Part shown: positions 23,649 through 34,641 of the stretch, piece after piece
Layout of the letters: the number at the start of each line of letters is the position of its first letter
Numbering within the stretch: position 1 is the first letter of the stretch
Assembly (NCBI RefSeq): GCF_000001735.4
Contig: NC_003076.8
Span: forward strand, 15,255,835-15,319,834
From: Arabidopsis thaliana
Taxonomy: Eukaryota > Streptophyta > Magnoliopsida > Brassicales > Brassicaceae
Direction: 5' to 3'
Length of the DNA stretch: 64,000 nt
Program-made: the position numbers and the translations under genes
Notes under the pieces: model-generated
The model's database searches: none
The model's input: the letters and a program-made list of their open reading frames with translations, nothing else
Told to the model about the DNA's origin: nothing

Positions 23649-24808
23649 TATGATATTTGGAACTCCTGTTTCTTTACCTTCTTGTCGTTTCTACCATCTT
23701 TAATTAAAAATGATTTTAATTCATCCAAGAGTACATCCCTATTCATAAAGTAATTTGGTAATCCACAAACAAAAGGTTATACACATGGTGCTTGGAAAGA
23801 TCCTAATTGCATAAACATCCTCTGATCTGATTTCTCTATAGGTTAGAAATGGAACACATATACCAAAATCCACAAGTCTCTTGAAGTCAAAACGACCGAC
23901 ACACAATATCTCATTATAAGTTCTTAAGAGCAAGTAAGAAGAAGTTATTATCAAGAGTCTTTTTTTTTTGTTATTAACTAAATCACAGAAGCTTTCGAGA
24001 GAAAAAAATCGAACTAAAGGAAAATCAAAAAGGGAAGTCTAGATCTGCATGTGGCATGTGGGTACCCAAACTTTTTTAGTAATGACTTTCATTTAAGTTT
24101 CAGTTTATAAATTTTGAAAAGTAAATTTGTTTAATATTTACCCTTAGAAAATTTTTAGGCCCCCAAAATTTCAGGGCCGGCCACTTACAAGTCACAAGTA
24201 GAGCTGTAGTCGTCAGTTAAAACTTTATCCCGACCAAACCCGAATTAAGCATGCTCGTTTAAACTCGAATTTTAAATGCCAACTAGTACCAACAGTGTAA
24301 GCAGAAAAGATAAAAGAAAGGAAAAAAACTAGCAGGTTCCATCTCTGCAAACTTTTTTAGTTATCTTGTAATGACTTTAATTTTAAGTTTCAGTTTACAA
24401 ATTTGAAAAGTAAATTTGTTTAATATTTGGTTTTGTAAGAGACAAATTATTAAATTCAATCAATCATCATCTCCTTTCTACACCTAAATGCCTAATTCGC
24501 CAACGACACAAACAATCTCAGTTCAAGTTCCAATCATACCTAATTTGCCAACAACACAAACGATCTCAAGTTATAATCTTAAATCACAAACAAATATCTT
24601 GTATGAAAACAGAGATTGCCAATTCATAAGCACAACAATTTTACATTATATATTTCTTGATTTATTACGATTCCCTAGCATTTTTACATGATCTTTCTTG
24701 ATAAACGCAGTTTGAGACACACGTTACTGTTTAATATATTTTCCAATGCAAAATTGACCTATAAATGTGAAATATGATTGGTTTTACATATATTCCCAAG
24801 TCATGGAA
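23649..24808. repeat. Intergenic DNA between the first two minus-strand kinases, with a direct repeat
   Basis: No gene seen. Two direct copies of about 75 bp, at about 24069-24145 and 24352-24435, share AAGTTTCAGTTTA and AAAGTAAATTTGTTTAATAT. Between them lies a GGCCCCCAAAATTTCAGGGC-type transposon end at about 24145-24185, which matches in reverse the remnant at 3366. The duplication may have arisen around that insertion. Confidence 0.5.
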
Positions 24809-26875
24809 TCATACTTCGGAGTAAATTGAGCTTTCCACTGATAGCTGAGATGATTCTGCATTATTGTTTTGCATTGGCATATGCAAAAGAGGCTTAGGAG
24901 GGGGATCAAGAGAATCCAAACTTCCTTCCATCATCTCTACAACTTTGTTCATTGATGGACGGTCTGATGGACGGAACTGAATACACCATAGACCCACCAA
25001 GATCATCTTTTTCGCATTTTTTTCTTCCTCTCGGGTTAGTCCATCGCCAAGAAGCCTTGTGTTATCAAAATTTTCAAGATCCTTGTAGATCCAATCCGGA
25101 AAGTAAGCCGAGCTATTGTTCGGATCAGCATTTTGGACTCTTTCTTTGTTCCTTGCTCCGATCATCTCAAGAACCAACATCCCATAGCTGTACACATCTG
25201 ACTTGTGAGACACGCTTCCGTACATTCTTGAAAACAACTCTGGAGCAATGTATCCTATTGTTCCTCTGGTATCAAGCAATGATAAGATGCTTTCTTGCTT
25301 CTCACAGAGCTTAGCGAGTCCAAAATCAGCAACTTTGGGTCTGAGATTTTCATCTAACAGTACATTCTGAGGTTTAATGTCAAAATGCACAATCCTGGTT
25401 TTGCAGCCATAGTGCAGGTACTCAAGTCCCCGTGCCACGCCTAGCGCGATTCCATAAAGTGTACTCACATCAAGATTCAACGACTGATCCAGAGATCCAT
25501 TCTCTAGAAATTCATATATGATCGCCCTTTTGGATCCTTCATAGCAGAAACCAAGCAGAGTTACAATGTTAACATGAGATGTTTGGCTCATGCTTGCGAC
25601 TTCGTTGATGAAATCTTCACAGTTTCCCTTTGAATCTTTCAAGACCTTCACGGCAACCTTTCGACCATCGCGTAATCTCCCTCTATATACAGTTCCAAAT
25701 CCTCCTCGTCCAACTACTTCTGTAAATGATTTTGTAATTTTCTTGATTTGTTTATAATTGTACCCTCTCAGGGTTCCAAGCGCCTCGAGGTGCTGAATTC
25801 TCGCAGCCTTTGCTATTCTTCTCTCGTTAAGATAAAATGCTAGAAACAGCACCACACATACACATAGTATTGACCCTAGAACTAAAAAAATTGAAAACAA
25901 CCTTAGTTTCAGTCCCGCAAAAGTTCAATACAAGCTGAAGTTGAAGCAGTAACTCTAACCTGTTCCAATTGTTACCAGGAAAGGGCGATTATCGCTGTAA
26001 GTTCCTGCAAAATTTAATGTCTTTTTGAGCAAGATTGCATCCAAAAAATGATGGATTCTAACATTGAGAATGTAAAATTAGTGATGCTTATGATCTATGG
26101 ATTAGATGAAATTCAAGATCAAGTGATAACCATTATTCATAGTAGTTATTGAAGTAAGGCAACTGATTTCTGGTCCTGATACGTTCGTGCAGCAAAACCG
26201 TGTGAAGCCAGAGTTTCCATCAGTGGTTACACATTCTTGACCAGACATCTCACTTATCTTCAGCTTCACCTCTAACCCTTTCCTCAAAACACTTTCCAAA
26301 TGTGTCAAATTCAGAGCTTCTTCCTCTGGAACATAACTCGTAGGAACTGTGACGCTAAAACTTTTATCACAAAGTTTACGATACGTAGAGTTCTGAACCA
26401 CAGAGCCAAGACCTTTCACTGGACATGTGAAATTCCCAAAGAAATGGCGACGAGGGTCACACATATAGAACACAGTGAGGTTTCTGTAAGGTTGCAAATT
26501 CTGGAAGAGATCTGAACGCAAAGGTGTGGAAGAGAATGAAGCAGAACAGAAAGGACCTGAGAAATCTTGTCTGGATAGGCTAAGAATGTTGGATTTGTTG
26601 TCTATATGGAGGACACTGTAGTTGTGGCCTGAGATTGTAAGAGAGGTTGTGTTTGAGGGTTTGTTGCAGTTTAGTTTCAGAGAAAAGTGACCGCAATCAC
26701 TTTGGCGATTCTCTCCCCAGAAGGGAAAACCGACGGTGATGTCGCCACACTGAAAAGGTTTACATAACCTACTTCGTTCTTGCTGGCTTGGAACACAAGG
26801 AAGATGATAAAACAAGAATAACAAGATCAGAAAAAAACTAGCTGTTTGAAATCCCATGGATGATAAAGAATCCAT
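24809..26875 (-). CDS. LRK10L-2-type receptor-like kinase, non-RD (second of three)
   Basis: Exons, in transcript order, are 26875-26131, 26004-25960 and 25881-24809, about 620 residues. Order: signal peptide ([15 protein letters not shown]), GUB_WAK domain ([27 protein letters not shown]), Cys-rich half, 15-residue linker exon, transmembrane helix ([14 protein letters not shown]), kinase. Kinase motifs are [26 protein letters not shown] (non-RD), DFGLA and IAPE. It shares the short deletion after GSLDQ and the C-terminus SSIYSEV with the first kinase, and the two kinase exons are close at nucleotide level. They look like a recent tandem pair. Plasma-membrane receptor; ligand unknown, cell-wall pectin suggested only by the domain. 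I recall At5g38250. Confidence 0.9.
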
Positions 26876-26958
26876 GAGGTGTGTGAATACTACTGCTCTG
26901 ATTAGAAACCGAAAAAAGAGAGAGAGTGATTAAAGCTATAGAGAAAGGGGAGACTTAG

Positions 26959-26970
26959 TTGACTTTGACA
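26959..26970 (+). promoter_or_regulatory. Paired W-box cores upstream of the second kinase
   Basis: TTGACTTTGACA places two TTGAC cores, the WRKY-factor target, back to back about 85-95 bp before the ATG at 26875. Defence-related kinases are often WRKY targets. This is suggestive only, as the core is short. Confidence 0.35.
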
Positions 26971-27469
26971 AATGATGGAGAGCCATAAAGACTCGACTTA
27001 AGTGACTTTTCTTACGACAAGTGCATGGATCTAAATTGATTCCTTCAGTGATTTTTCCATATTTTGTTTCTTCTGTTCGGTCTATTTAGAACGCTTGTTT
27101 AACTCATCGTCGGTCTGACCAAGTTGTGTGATAGGTGATCCCTCCTCATAGCTAAGAGATGTGTTTATGTGTAACACAAGACTAAGTACCTAAAGAGATA
27201 AACTATGTTTTGTCAATTTTTCAAGTCTTAGCTGATGTTTAAATACACCAAAATAAAAGAAACAAAGTAACGCAACGTGAGTAAGTGGATATGCAATCCC
27301 ACTGTTAGACCCAGTCAACTAACAGAACAGAAACAGAGGACTTGGCGTATGGAGCAGTTTCCTGCTTACTGACTTAAATTTCTGATTCTTTTCTTCTTTT
27401 AATATCTCTTCGTGCTACACAAAAAAATTCTTACGTTTCAAAAATTGATGGATCCTGCAACACTCTTAG

Positions 27470-27895
27470 GTTTTTTTTTTGTTGATATTGTCCATGTTCC
27501 TTCCTTGTACTCTAAGTAACCTGCCCATCCCTCTTCTCACATGACTCTGTTTTCGAGTGTGGAAACATCACAGCAAACTTCCGTTTCTGGGAGCAGATCG
27601 TGGTTATCCTTGTGGTCATCCATATCTGAAGCTTAGCTGTGACAGAGTTTCAAACAAAACCTCTTTAACATTCCCCAACGTCTCATATGATGTTCACCAA
27701 ATAGACAATAAACTCAACACTCTTTACACTTGTCAGGCAAAATTCTTCTTCAATAATATTTTGTTGCACGATTACATAAGCCACAAGGTATATGATGGAG
27801 TCTGTGAACCTATAAATACCTAAGATGTTTACAGATATGGAGTGTCCAAATAAGTTTTCAACTTGTGGATCCTATAAATACCTCAGTGTAGATTG
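27470..27895 (+). pseudogene. LRK10L ectodomain relic, opposite to its neighbours
   Basis: Fragments of an LRK10L-2 ectodomain lie on the plus strand between two minus-strand kinases. They include a signal-peptide-like run (LSMFLPCTLS), SVFECGNITANF, GADRGYPCGHPYLKL, NKTSLTFPN and VHQIDNKLN. The frame shifts inside the domain, and the Cys-rich half and kinase are absent. The motif CCTATAAATACCT occurs twice (about 27807 and 27873). The end of the relic overlaps, antisense, the last codons of the third kinase. Confidence 0.65.
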
Positions 27896-30003
27896 AATTC
27901 TCTTCTGAGAAAGAAGACAGTTGCGGAAGAGGCTCTGCAGAATAATGTATAGAAGGCTTAGGAGGGACTTCAAGAACATCCAAACTTCCTTCCATCATCT
28001 CAACAATTCTGTTCATCGGTGGACGATTTAATGGAGATGGTTGTATACACCAGAGACCCACCAAGGTCATCTTCTTTGCAACCTCTTTATCCTCTCTACT
28101 TATCTCATCACCAAATTTCCATGTATCCTCTCCATTTTCAAGATTTTTATAGATCCAATCTGGAAAATAAGCTGAACTAGAGTTAGAAGCAGCAGTTTCC
28201 TCTATTTCTTTGTTCTTTGCTCCGATCATCTCGAGGACTAACATTCCATAGCTGTAAACATCTGACTTGTGAGAGACTCTTCCATACATTCCTGAAAACA
28301 CCTCAGGTGCAATGTAACCTATTGTTCCTCTTGCGTCTAGCAAGGACAAAATGCTTTCTCTTTTTTCGCAGAGCTTAGCAAGGCCAAAGTCTGAGACTTT
28401 AGGGCAGAATGTGTCATCTAATAGTATATTCTGAGGTTTGATGTCGAAATGAACAATCCTTGTTTTGCAGCCATGGTGCAAGTAATCAAGTCCCCGGGCA
28501 ACACCTAGAGCGATTCTGTATAGCGTACTTACATCTAGATTCAGTGACTTCTTTTCAGAGAGGAATTGATCCAGCGACCCATTCTCTAGAAACTCATACA
28601 CAATAGCTCTTTTGGACCCTTCATAGCAAAAACCAAGCAAAGAAACAATGTTAACATGAGATGTTTGGCTCATGCTTGCGACTTCATTGATGAAGTCTTC
28701 ACCATTACTCTTAAAATCTTTCAATATTTTCACTGCAACCTTACGACCATCGCAAAGGTTTCCCCCATAGACAGTTCCAAATCCTCCTTTCCCAAGCGTG
28801 TGAGAAAATAATTTTGTAATTTTCCTCACTTCGGCATAACTGTACTGTTTCAGTTGTACTAGCCCCTTTAGGTTATTGTCTCTTGGTCTTAGATGATGTG
28901 AAGTTCGTCTCTTTTGGAAAAAGAAACAGAGCAAACATACGGTAATAAGAGTGGCACCCAAAAATCCACAGCCAAGTCCAATGCCTAGAAACAAACAATA
29001 AGACAAGACCTTCATAAGTTTATGCTGTTAATAATTAGGTCTGTTCCACAAAGATTATTTTCATTGAATCTTGGAAGGAAAAGGATTAAACATATACCTA
29101 TTTTTGCTTTTTTGGAGACCCCTGCATGAATAAATACCATGAGAAACATTTCAGTTCAAACGCAAGACAGAACTTAGAAGCGTACTTAAAAAAAACACTT
29201 GAAACTCACAAACCTATACCCATCTTTCCACATGTATGCTCGTGAGGCTCATCTTTACAATAACAGACGAATGCTTTTGAGCTCTGATTAAAGCCACAAG
29301 CACCTTTTGATGCTACGCATAGGGAACAATCACTGTTAAAGCCAAGTTCGAAACCCACATCAAGAACCTTCTTTATAGCCTCGAGACTCTGATTTGTCGC
29401 TGTTGTCTCCATGGCAGATCGAGAAACAGGGATATCGACGTTTCTTTCACACGATGCACTTAACCCATCTAAGATAGCTCTATTCCCAGGATGTGAAGGG
29501 GACGAGACAAAGTAACTTTTCCCACCAACTTCTTCATCACACCCAAGCTGTCTGATGTAACCATTGGCAAGTTCGTCTACCGTTGGACCAGAGCAGTTGT
29601 AATAAAAGGTTCCTAGCTCGGTGTCTTGAAGAAATGGAAGGACTTCTTGGTTGATTGATCTGTTCTCTGGATGCCAAGGACAAAGATTGTTGAGATACTC
29701 TGTTCTTACAAGTCTTATTATACGAGACTCATAGTTCATCTCGAGGACGTGGAACTTAACCGTGGATATAGTAAACTCTGCGAAATCTCCGCTGCAGTTG
29801 ACCTTGAAAACCGGGTGACCGCACTCTTCTCGGTCAGGTGACCAAAAGGGATAATAGAGATCTGTCTGCTTGCCACATCTAAACGTAGGAGAGCAGTGTT
29901 TCTGTCGCTCATCAACTGACAACACACAAGAGGGAATCACAAAGAGCATCCATATGATTGTATAGGACAAAGAATTTGTCTGATATAGAGAAAGATTGAT
30001 CAT
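27858..30003 (-). CDS. Chimeric LRK10L receptor-like kinase, non-RD (third of three)
   Basis: Exons, in transcript order, are 30003-29220, 29121-29098 (24 nt) and 28984-27858, about 644 residues. The ectodomain ([36 protein letters not shown]) is clearly closest to the plus-strand gene at 7053 ([28 protein letters not shown]). The 24-nt micro-exon and transmembrane helix ([17 protein letters not shown]) are shared with that gene too. The kinase, however, is the LRK10L-2 type of the two neighbouring minus-strand genes: [26 protein letters not shown] (non-RD), DFGLA, IAPE, with no intron, whereas the 7053 gene is RD and has an intron before its catalytic loop. So the two halves have different parents. 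It keeps FLSEKK after GSLDQ. The C-terminus extends six residues past SIYTEV. I recall At5g38260. Confidence 0.9.
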
Positions 30004-30654
30004 TGTGCTCTCCTCTGATTTTCTGGAAACTAATAACTATGAAGGATAGATAAGAGGAGCACATGATCATCTTTTACTAACTCAACTAAGACGAATTGTT
30101 TGTCCAGTTCACGATGATAGTTGAACTATTTTAACTAATAAAAAAAGCAAAGGCAAAAAGACTTTTTCTTCACTGGAAATGAGAGTTATTAGACAAATTA
30201 ATAATCTCACAACAGAAACTTCCGCACAAACTTCGTAACACTTCCCATATCATAAAGACTTGGTCATATCTTGAGACTTGAATGAAATTAAACTATATGT
30301 TGGAACAAAATTAAACCTAACACCCAAAATATCTATTTCATAGTATCATCTAGTTAATATTTAATCTAGTTATATAGTTTGAGTTAGCGGGTTTTTAAGA
30401 CCTCTCAATAGAGTTTCTCACAGTTAAAAAAAGTAAAAATAATAAAAAGGAAAGAGAGAGTGTAGAAAATTTCTGAAACTCTTAGATACTCTCTACATCC
30501 CATCATGACATTTTTCTCTTTTATATTGGTTCAATTTTTTCATTAAAATAAATTTTTTTATCGTATAATCAAATTATAATTAAATTTTATTTTTTTTTGT
30601 TTGTTTGAGAAACTCTTTTGATTTTTCCTTGATAGAGATGTCACTAGGCATCAA
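30004..30654. other. Intergenic, promoter side of the chimeric kinase
   Basis: AT-rich DNA with no gene and no clear TATA box for the kinase at 30003. Confidence 0.4.
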
Positions 30655-31105
30655 ATATATTAAAAAGACAATATCATACTAAAAGGTAGTTACAATGGGC
30701 TTGGAAAGCCCGATATATGGTATCAGAGCCTACGTTAAAATAGTGGACCTAGGATTATAGGTTAAAGTTCTTTTGGGAGAAGCTCTTGAATGTGACACGA
30801 TAAGAAGGTGTCTCAAGAATCTTGCAAATAAGAAGGTGTCGAGGAATGGTGCCAAAGTTTCGCTCGAGGGGAGGCCCAATGTTCGTGGTCCTTGGTTTGA
30901 AGGGGAGATTGTTGGGTACAAACCAACGTCCCACATCAGAAGTTTAGAAAATAAGTTTCTAATATATAAGCCAAGTCTAACTCCAAATAGTATGAGGCTT
31001 TTTGGGAAAGAACCCAATAACAAATCTTTGCGGGCTAGAACATGTAGGTCCAAAGAAGACAATGTCATACTTAAAGGGAGTTAGAATGGGTTTAAGGTTT
31101 TGATC
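30655..31105 (+). mobile_element. TRIM retrotransposon fossil (Katydid-like)
   Basis: A short LTR element without coding capacity. Parts: the 3' end of a left LTR (about 30655-30716), a primer-binding site TGGTATCAGAGCC at about 30718 (initiator tRNA-Met type), a short internal region, a purine tract GAAGGGGAGA, and a right LTR from about 30910 (TGTTGGGTAC) to about 31105. The two LTRs share their 3' ends (AGACAATATCATACT against AGACAATGTCATACT). The left LTR is incomplete, so it is broken, and LTR divergence suggests it is old. Confidence 0.65.
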
Positions 31106-31124
31106 ATGTTGTGTGTATATGAAA

Positions 31125-31965
31125 AGGTATTGGAAGATAAATTGTTGTTTACATTTTCAAGATAAATTTTGAGAGTAACACATGGGAAAGTATATATATT
31201 CTATTGGAGATGATGTGATGTTGATCTTTGGTCATGTGGTTACAATAAGTAGAGCTGTCAAAATAGGCGGGCGACCCGTGGGCTGTCCGTGTCCAATGCT
31301 TAATGGACCGGTCATGGACAAGCCCATTATGAAACGGGCTTTAATGGTCATGGTCGTTAATGGACATGGGCTTTAGCGGACTGGACATGATGGACATGGA
31401 CAGCCCAATGGTCTTAAAATGTTAGGTTAAATCAATCGAAAAACACTAATTGAAACTTTTTTCTCGATTTCTCGAGCAATTATTTCGGCGATTTTCTTTC
31501 TCCGGCGATTACTTTTTTCTCGATTTCTTCGGCGATTTAATATTTTTAAAGTATTAGACTTTTGACTTTTGTGTTGATTAAAATATAAAGCAAAAACTAT
31601 TGAAATTTGGTTATGTTATGCCCATTGGACAACCCATTTAGATTAATGGACATAGGCGTTAATGAACATGTGCGTTAATGAACATGTGCCTTAGTGGACA
31701 TGGATTCCATTTGTCCAATATCAAAATGAACATTATTGGACTGGACTAATGGACATGGATAGCCCGCTTTGACAGCTCTAACAATAAGAACACCCGTTCA
31801 AGATGTTAGTGATGATGAAATCAAGAGTGGTTCAATTTGTTTCGTTAAAGATGACATATGGCCAGTATCTTATTGCGCTGTTTCTGATGGTGGTGTCTTT
31901 GATCTTCCCACAAGTATAATCAACTGGCCTCAGAATTTATTTTTCAATACCAGAGTCTTTTAGTT
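31125..31965 (+). pseudogene. 3' relic of the F-box/DUF295 gene, split by a hAT element
   Basis: About 300 bp resemble the C-terminal end of the F-box gene at 33198. Before the insert: GGAGATGATGTGATGTTGAT. After it: CCCGTTCAAGATGTTAGTGA, then SGSICFVKDD and a GVFDLPTSIINW-like end. The F-box and most of the protein are absent. The following 3' flank also matches that of the intact gene, so it is a truncated duplicate of the whole 3' end. Confidence 0.8.
31250..31780. mobile_element. hAT-superfamily element with perfect 8-bp target duplication
   Basis: A 531-bp insert is bounded by ACAATAAG at 31242-31249 and 31781-31788. The ends are TAGAGCTGTCAAAATAGGCG and the complement of TAGAGCTGTCAAAGCGGGCT. 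The interior repeats ATGGACATGG-like motifs and has no transposase, so it is non-autonomous. The duplication is still exact, while the host relic has decayed. Confidence 0.88.
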
Positions 31966-31969
31966 AAGG

Positions 31970-32640
31970 TAGTTTTCTTCATTTTTAATGGAAGTATATT
32001 GGTTTGTTACATTTTTCTTCTTTTTTGATAAACGGTTGTTACAATTTCTTGGGGCTTAAAGAATTTTGTCACGTAACCGTTGCATATTTGGCACAAACGT
32101 TACTACAAAGTACAAACAATTGAATACCTGTCTCTTTTTTTTTTTTTTTGGCCAAAACAACTGAATACCTATCTACTTGTAAGATTTTATCAAAAAATAA
32201 AATAAGTAAGTTCGTTAATTAATATCTTGGCTACACACACCTTTTCTTAGCTTTGTTTGGCGGATTTTAAATTTACGTTGCTCTCTTCCAAAGCATAATG
32301 TACCAATTCCAAGAAAAAACAACAGAAAATTGTCTCCATTAACCAATGCAATGATGTGAGTGTTTGCGTCAATAAATATCATTTAATAAGCTTAGATTAT
32401 ATAAACACAATTAATCAAATCCGAAGAATACCTCAAGATCTTAATTGGTAAATTTTAAGAGATCCACTTTTGTGTTGACTTTAGTTTAGGAGGACCTTGA
32501 CCTATGTTGACTCACTTCAACAGTTTGTTGAATCACTTCTTTGGAAAAGTGTAAAGCATCTTCACTAGGTGAGAGGGTACCTCTTTCCAACTGGGTTGGG
32601 TTAGAGATGTTTGAAGTTTCATTATTATCTGACTATGCTA
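31970..32640 (-). pseudogene. 3' end relic of a PR5K-like kinase
   Basis: The DNA matches the 3' flank and last codons of PR5K (37100-37600). Shared blocks include GTTGACTTTAGTTTAGGAGG, GGACCTTGACC, CATCTTCACTA and GTACCTCTTTC. Only the last few dozen codons of the kinase side remain. It follows directly on the F-box relic, tail to tail, which is probably the ancestral arrangement of the two genes. Confidence 0.65.
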
Positions 32641-33197
32641 ATGGTGTTTTAGGGTACTATTAAATATTAAATAAATTATTATGAGAATCTTATACATCTT
32701 TTTTTGGTAATTAGAATCTTACATATTTTAAGTTTAGAGTAAAGTAACGTAATTTTAACTTTTTATTTAAATGATAAACACATTAGGATAAAAGTATCTC
32801 TCAGATATGTTTTTAAAATAATGATATACTCATATACATAATTAAATCTAGTGAAATTAAATAATGATATTTTTTGTTAAAAAGTAAATAATGATTTTAT
32901 GATAAAATGGAAGAAGATCCATATCACAAAGAGAGATGTCATGTGTCATCTTGTGAAAATATGAATATTTAGAGAACCTTACTTGAATATATAGTATAGA
33001 TTTTAAAAATAATGATTTACATAGCTAAATCTATTGAAATTAAATAATGATATAATTATTTTGTTATAAAACTAAATAATGATTTGGAGATAAAATGAAA
33101 GAAGACCTTGAGAATTAAACTAAACCTCGATACTTTTTTTTTTTTTTTTTTTTTTCCATCTTTAACCAAGTTAGAGTGCTCGGCAAGTAAGTGCAAC
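32641..33197. other. Promoter region of the F-box gene
   Basis: AT-rich, with two imperfect copies of AAATCTAGTGAAATTAAATA (about 32845 and 33027). A poly-T tract at 33130-33155 precedes the chosen start. No gene. Confidence 0.4.
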
Positions 33198-34418
33198 ATG
33201 TATACGCCAAACGATTCGATGAGAGAAGAGATAAGCCTAAAAGTGTTTGTAAATCACGATTGGTCCAAACTTTGTCCCGATATCTTACGGTCGATCCTCG
33301 AAAGCTTGAGCTCTACTGATTTTCACCGAGCAAAAACTGTTTGCTCAGATTGGTATTCAAATTGGAAAACATGCGTGAAGCCTCTTTGTCCATGGCGGAT
33401 CATGTACGTAAAAGATTCATTGATGTTGTTCAAACCCGGAGAAGACAAGATTTACAAAGGAACAAACGTTGGACTCTCCAACGACAGCTATTATATGGCT
33501 AGCTCCGGAAACTGGCTCTTGATGGTAGATTCTCATCTCGGTTTCTACATTTTTAACCTGTTAACGAGCAAAAGAATTGATCTTCCATCAATGGAGTCTT
33601 CAATTCGCGGTGGAAAAGTGAGATTCGAGCAAAACCACGAGCATGGATTCAACTGGGGACACTTTGTCGAACCTTCTCGTAAGGTTACCGTGTCAAAAAT
33701 AACCATCACACGGGAAAGTAGAGCTGTTCTGTGGATAGACGAGAGAACAGGAGATTTTGTGGTTGCTTGGATTTTTAACTATCGTTACTTGTTCTCATAC
33801 AAGAAAGGAGATGATTCGTGGTGGAACTGGAATAACCATTGGAATATGGAAAGCTTGAATTTAAGTTTTTTGGATTTGGCTTACAGAAACAGCAAGCTTT
33901 ATATCTACATTACTAAGAGTCACATCAAAGTTGTTGATTTCTCTGGAAATGATCCCATAGAAGTAATCGATAAAAACCCGTATTGGGAACATCCGTTTCG
34001 ATACTTAACCAAAAAAGGGGAATACATTAATAAGAGGAGAATAGCGATTCAGAAATCAGGAGACGTTTTGATTATCTTGAGTGTATTAGCACAAAGATCA
34101 AAAGAGAAAGTTTTATTTTACATCTTTAAGATGAATCTTGCGAGTAAAATATGGGAAAGAGTAGAATCTATTGGAGATGATGAGATGTTGATCTTTGGTC
34201 ATGGGGTTACGATAAGAGCACCGGTTCAAGATGTTGGTGATGGAATCAAGAGTGGTTCAATATGTTTCGTCAGTGACGTATGGCCACCATATTATTCTCC
34301 TGCTGCTACAAATTGGGGTGTCTTCGATCTTGCAACAAGTATAATCAAATGGTCTAAGAAAGACAGTTTTAATAATAGATATGTTCAAACTTATTTGTTT
34401 TTTCCAGGATTTGCTTAG
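33198..34418 (+). CDS. F-box protein with DUF295 (KIB1-like) domain
   Basis: A single-exon gene of about 406 residues. I start at the ATG of MYTPNDSMRE, because upstream in-frame codons are a poly-T tract reading as a run of Phe. An F-box lies at about 18-60 (DWSKLCPDILRSILESLSST, then VCSDWYSNW), the SKP1-binding part of an SCF ubiquitin ligase. The rest is the plant DUF295 beta-propeller-like domain, with LSFLDLAYRNSKLYIY and, near the end, SICFVSDVWP and WGVFDLATSIIKW. The substrate is unknown. DUF295 F-box genes are numerous and fast-evolving in Brassicaceae. A truncated duplicate lies 1.3 kb upstream. I recall At5g38270. Confidence 0.88.
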   Translation: MYTPNDSMREEISLKVFVNHDWSKLCPDILRSILESLSSTDFHRAKTVCSDWYSNWKTCVKPLCPWRIMYVKDSLMLFKPGEDKIYKGTNVGLSNDSYYMASSGNWLLMVDSHLGFYIFNLLTSKRIDLPSMESSIRGGKVRFEQNHEHGFNWGHFVEPSRKVTVSKITITRESRAVLWIDERTGDFVVAWIFNYRYLFSYKKGDDSWWNWNNHWNMESLNLSFLDLAYRNSKLYIYITKSHIKVVDFSGNDPIEVIDKNPYWEHPFRYLTKKGEYINKRRIAIQKSGDVLIILSVLAQRSKEKVLFYIFKMNLASKIWERVESIGDDEMLIFGHGVTIRAPVQDVGDGIKSGSICFVSDVWPPYYSPAATNWGVFDLATSIIKWSKKDSFNNRYVQTYLFFPGFA

Positions 34419-34641
34419 TCTTTTGGTTAACTAGTTTTCTTGAATTTTGATTAAAGTATTTTCTTTTGTTACGAGTTTCTCTAATATTAGATATTAACCA
34501 TCAGTATAGTGCGGGCCTATTTTTTATTAAAAATTTTTTTTTTTTGTTTTTAAGATGATCTATAAATATATGCTATTATTTTGTTAAATTTAAATGTATG
34601 CTACAGCACGAGACGATATTTTATAACTAAAATTTTAAAAT

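Noticed and set aside
24488-24691. Open frame with a repeated Pro-Thr-Thr-Gln segment
   Set aside because: Low complexity from a short local DNA duplication (CCAACRACACAAACRATCTC); no domain, no start context, in the promoter side of a kinase.
30773-31084. 103-residue open frame
   Set aside because: Lies across the TRIM internal region and right LTR; TRIMs are non-coding, and the frame has no known domain.
33108-33197. Upstream extension of the F-box protein
   Set aside because: It would encode a run of Phe from a poly-T tract and has no domain; the ATG at 33198 gives a normal start.
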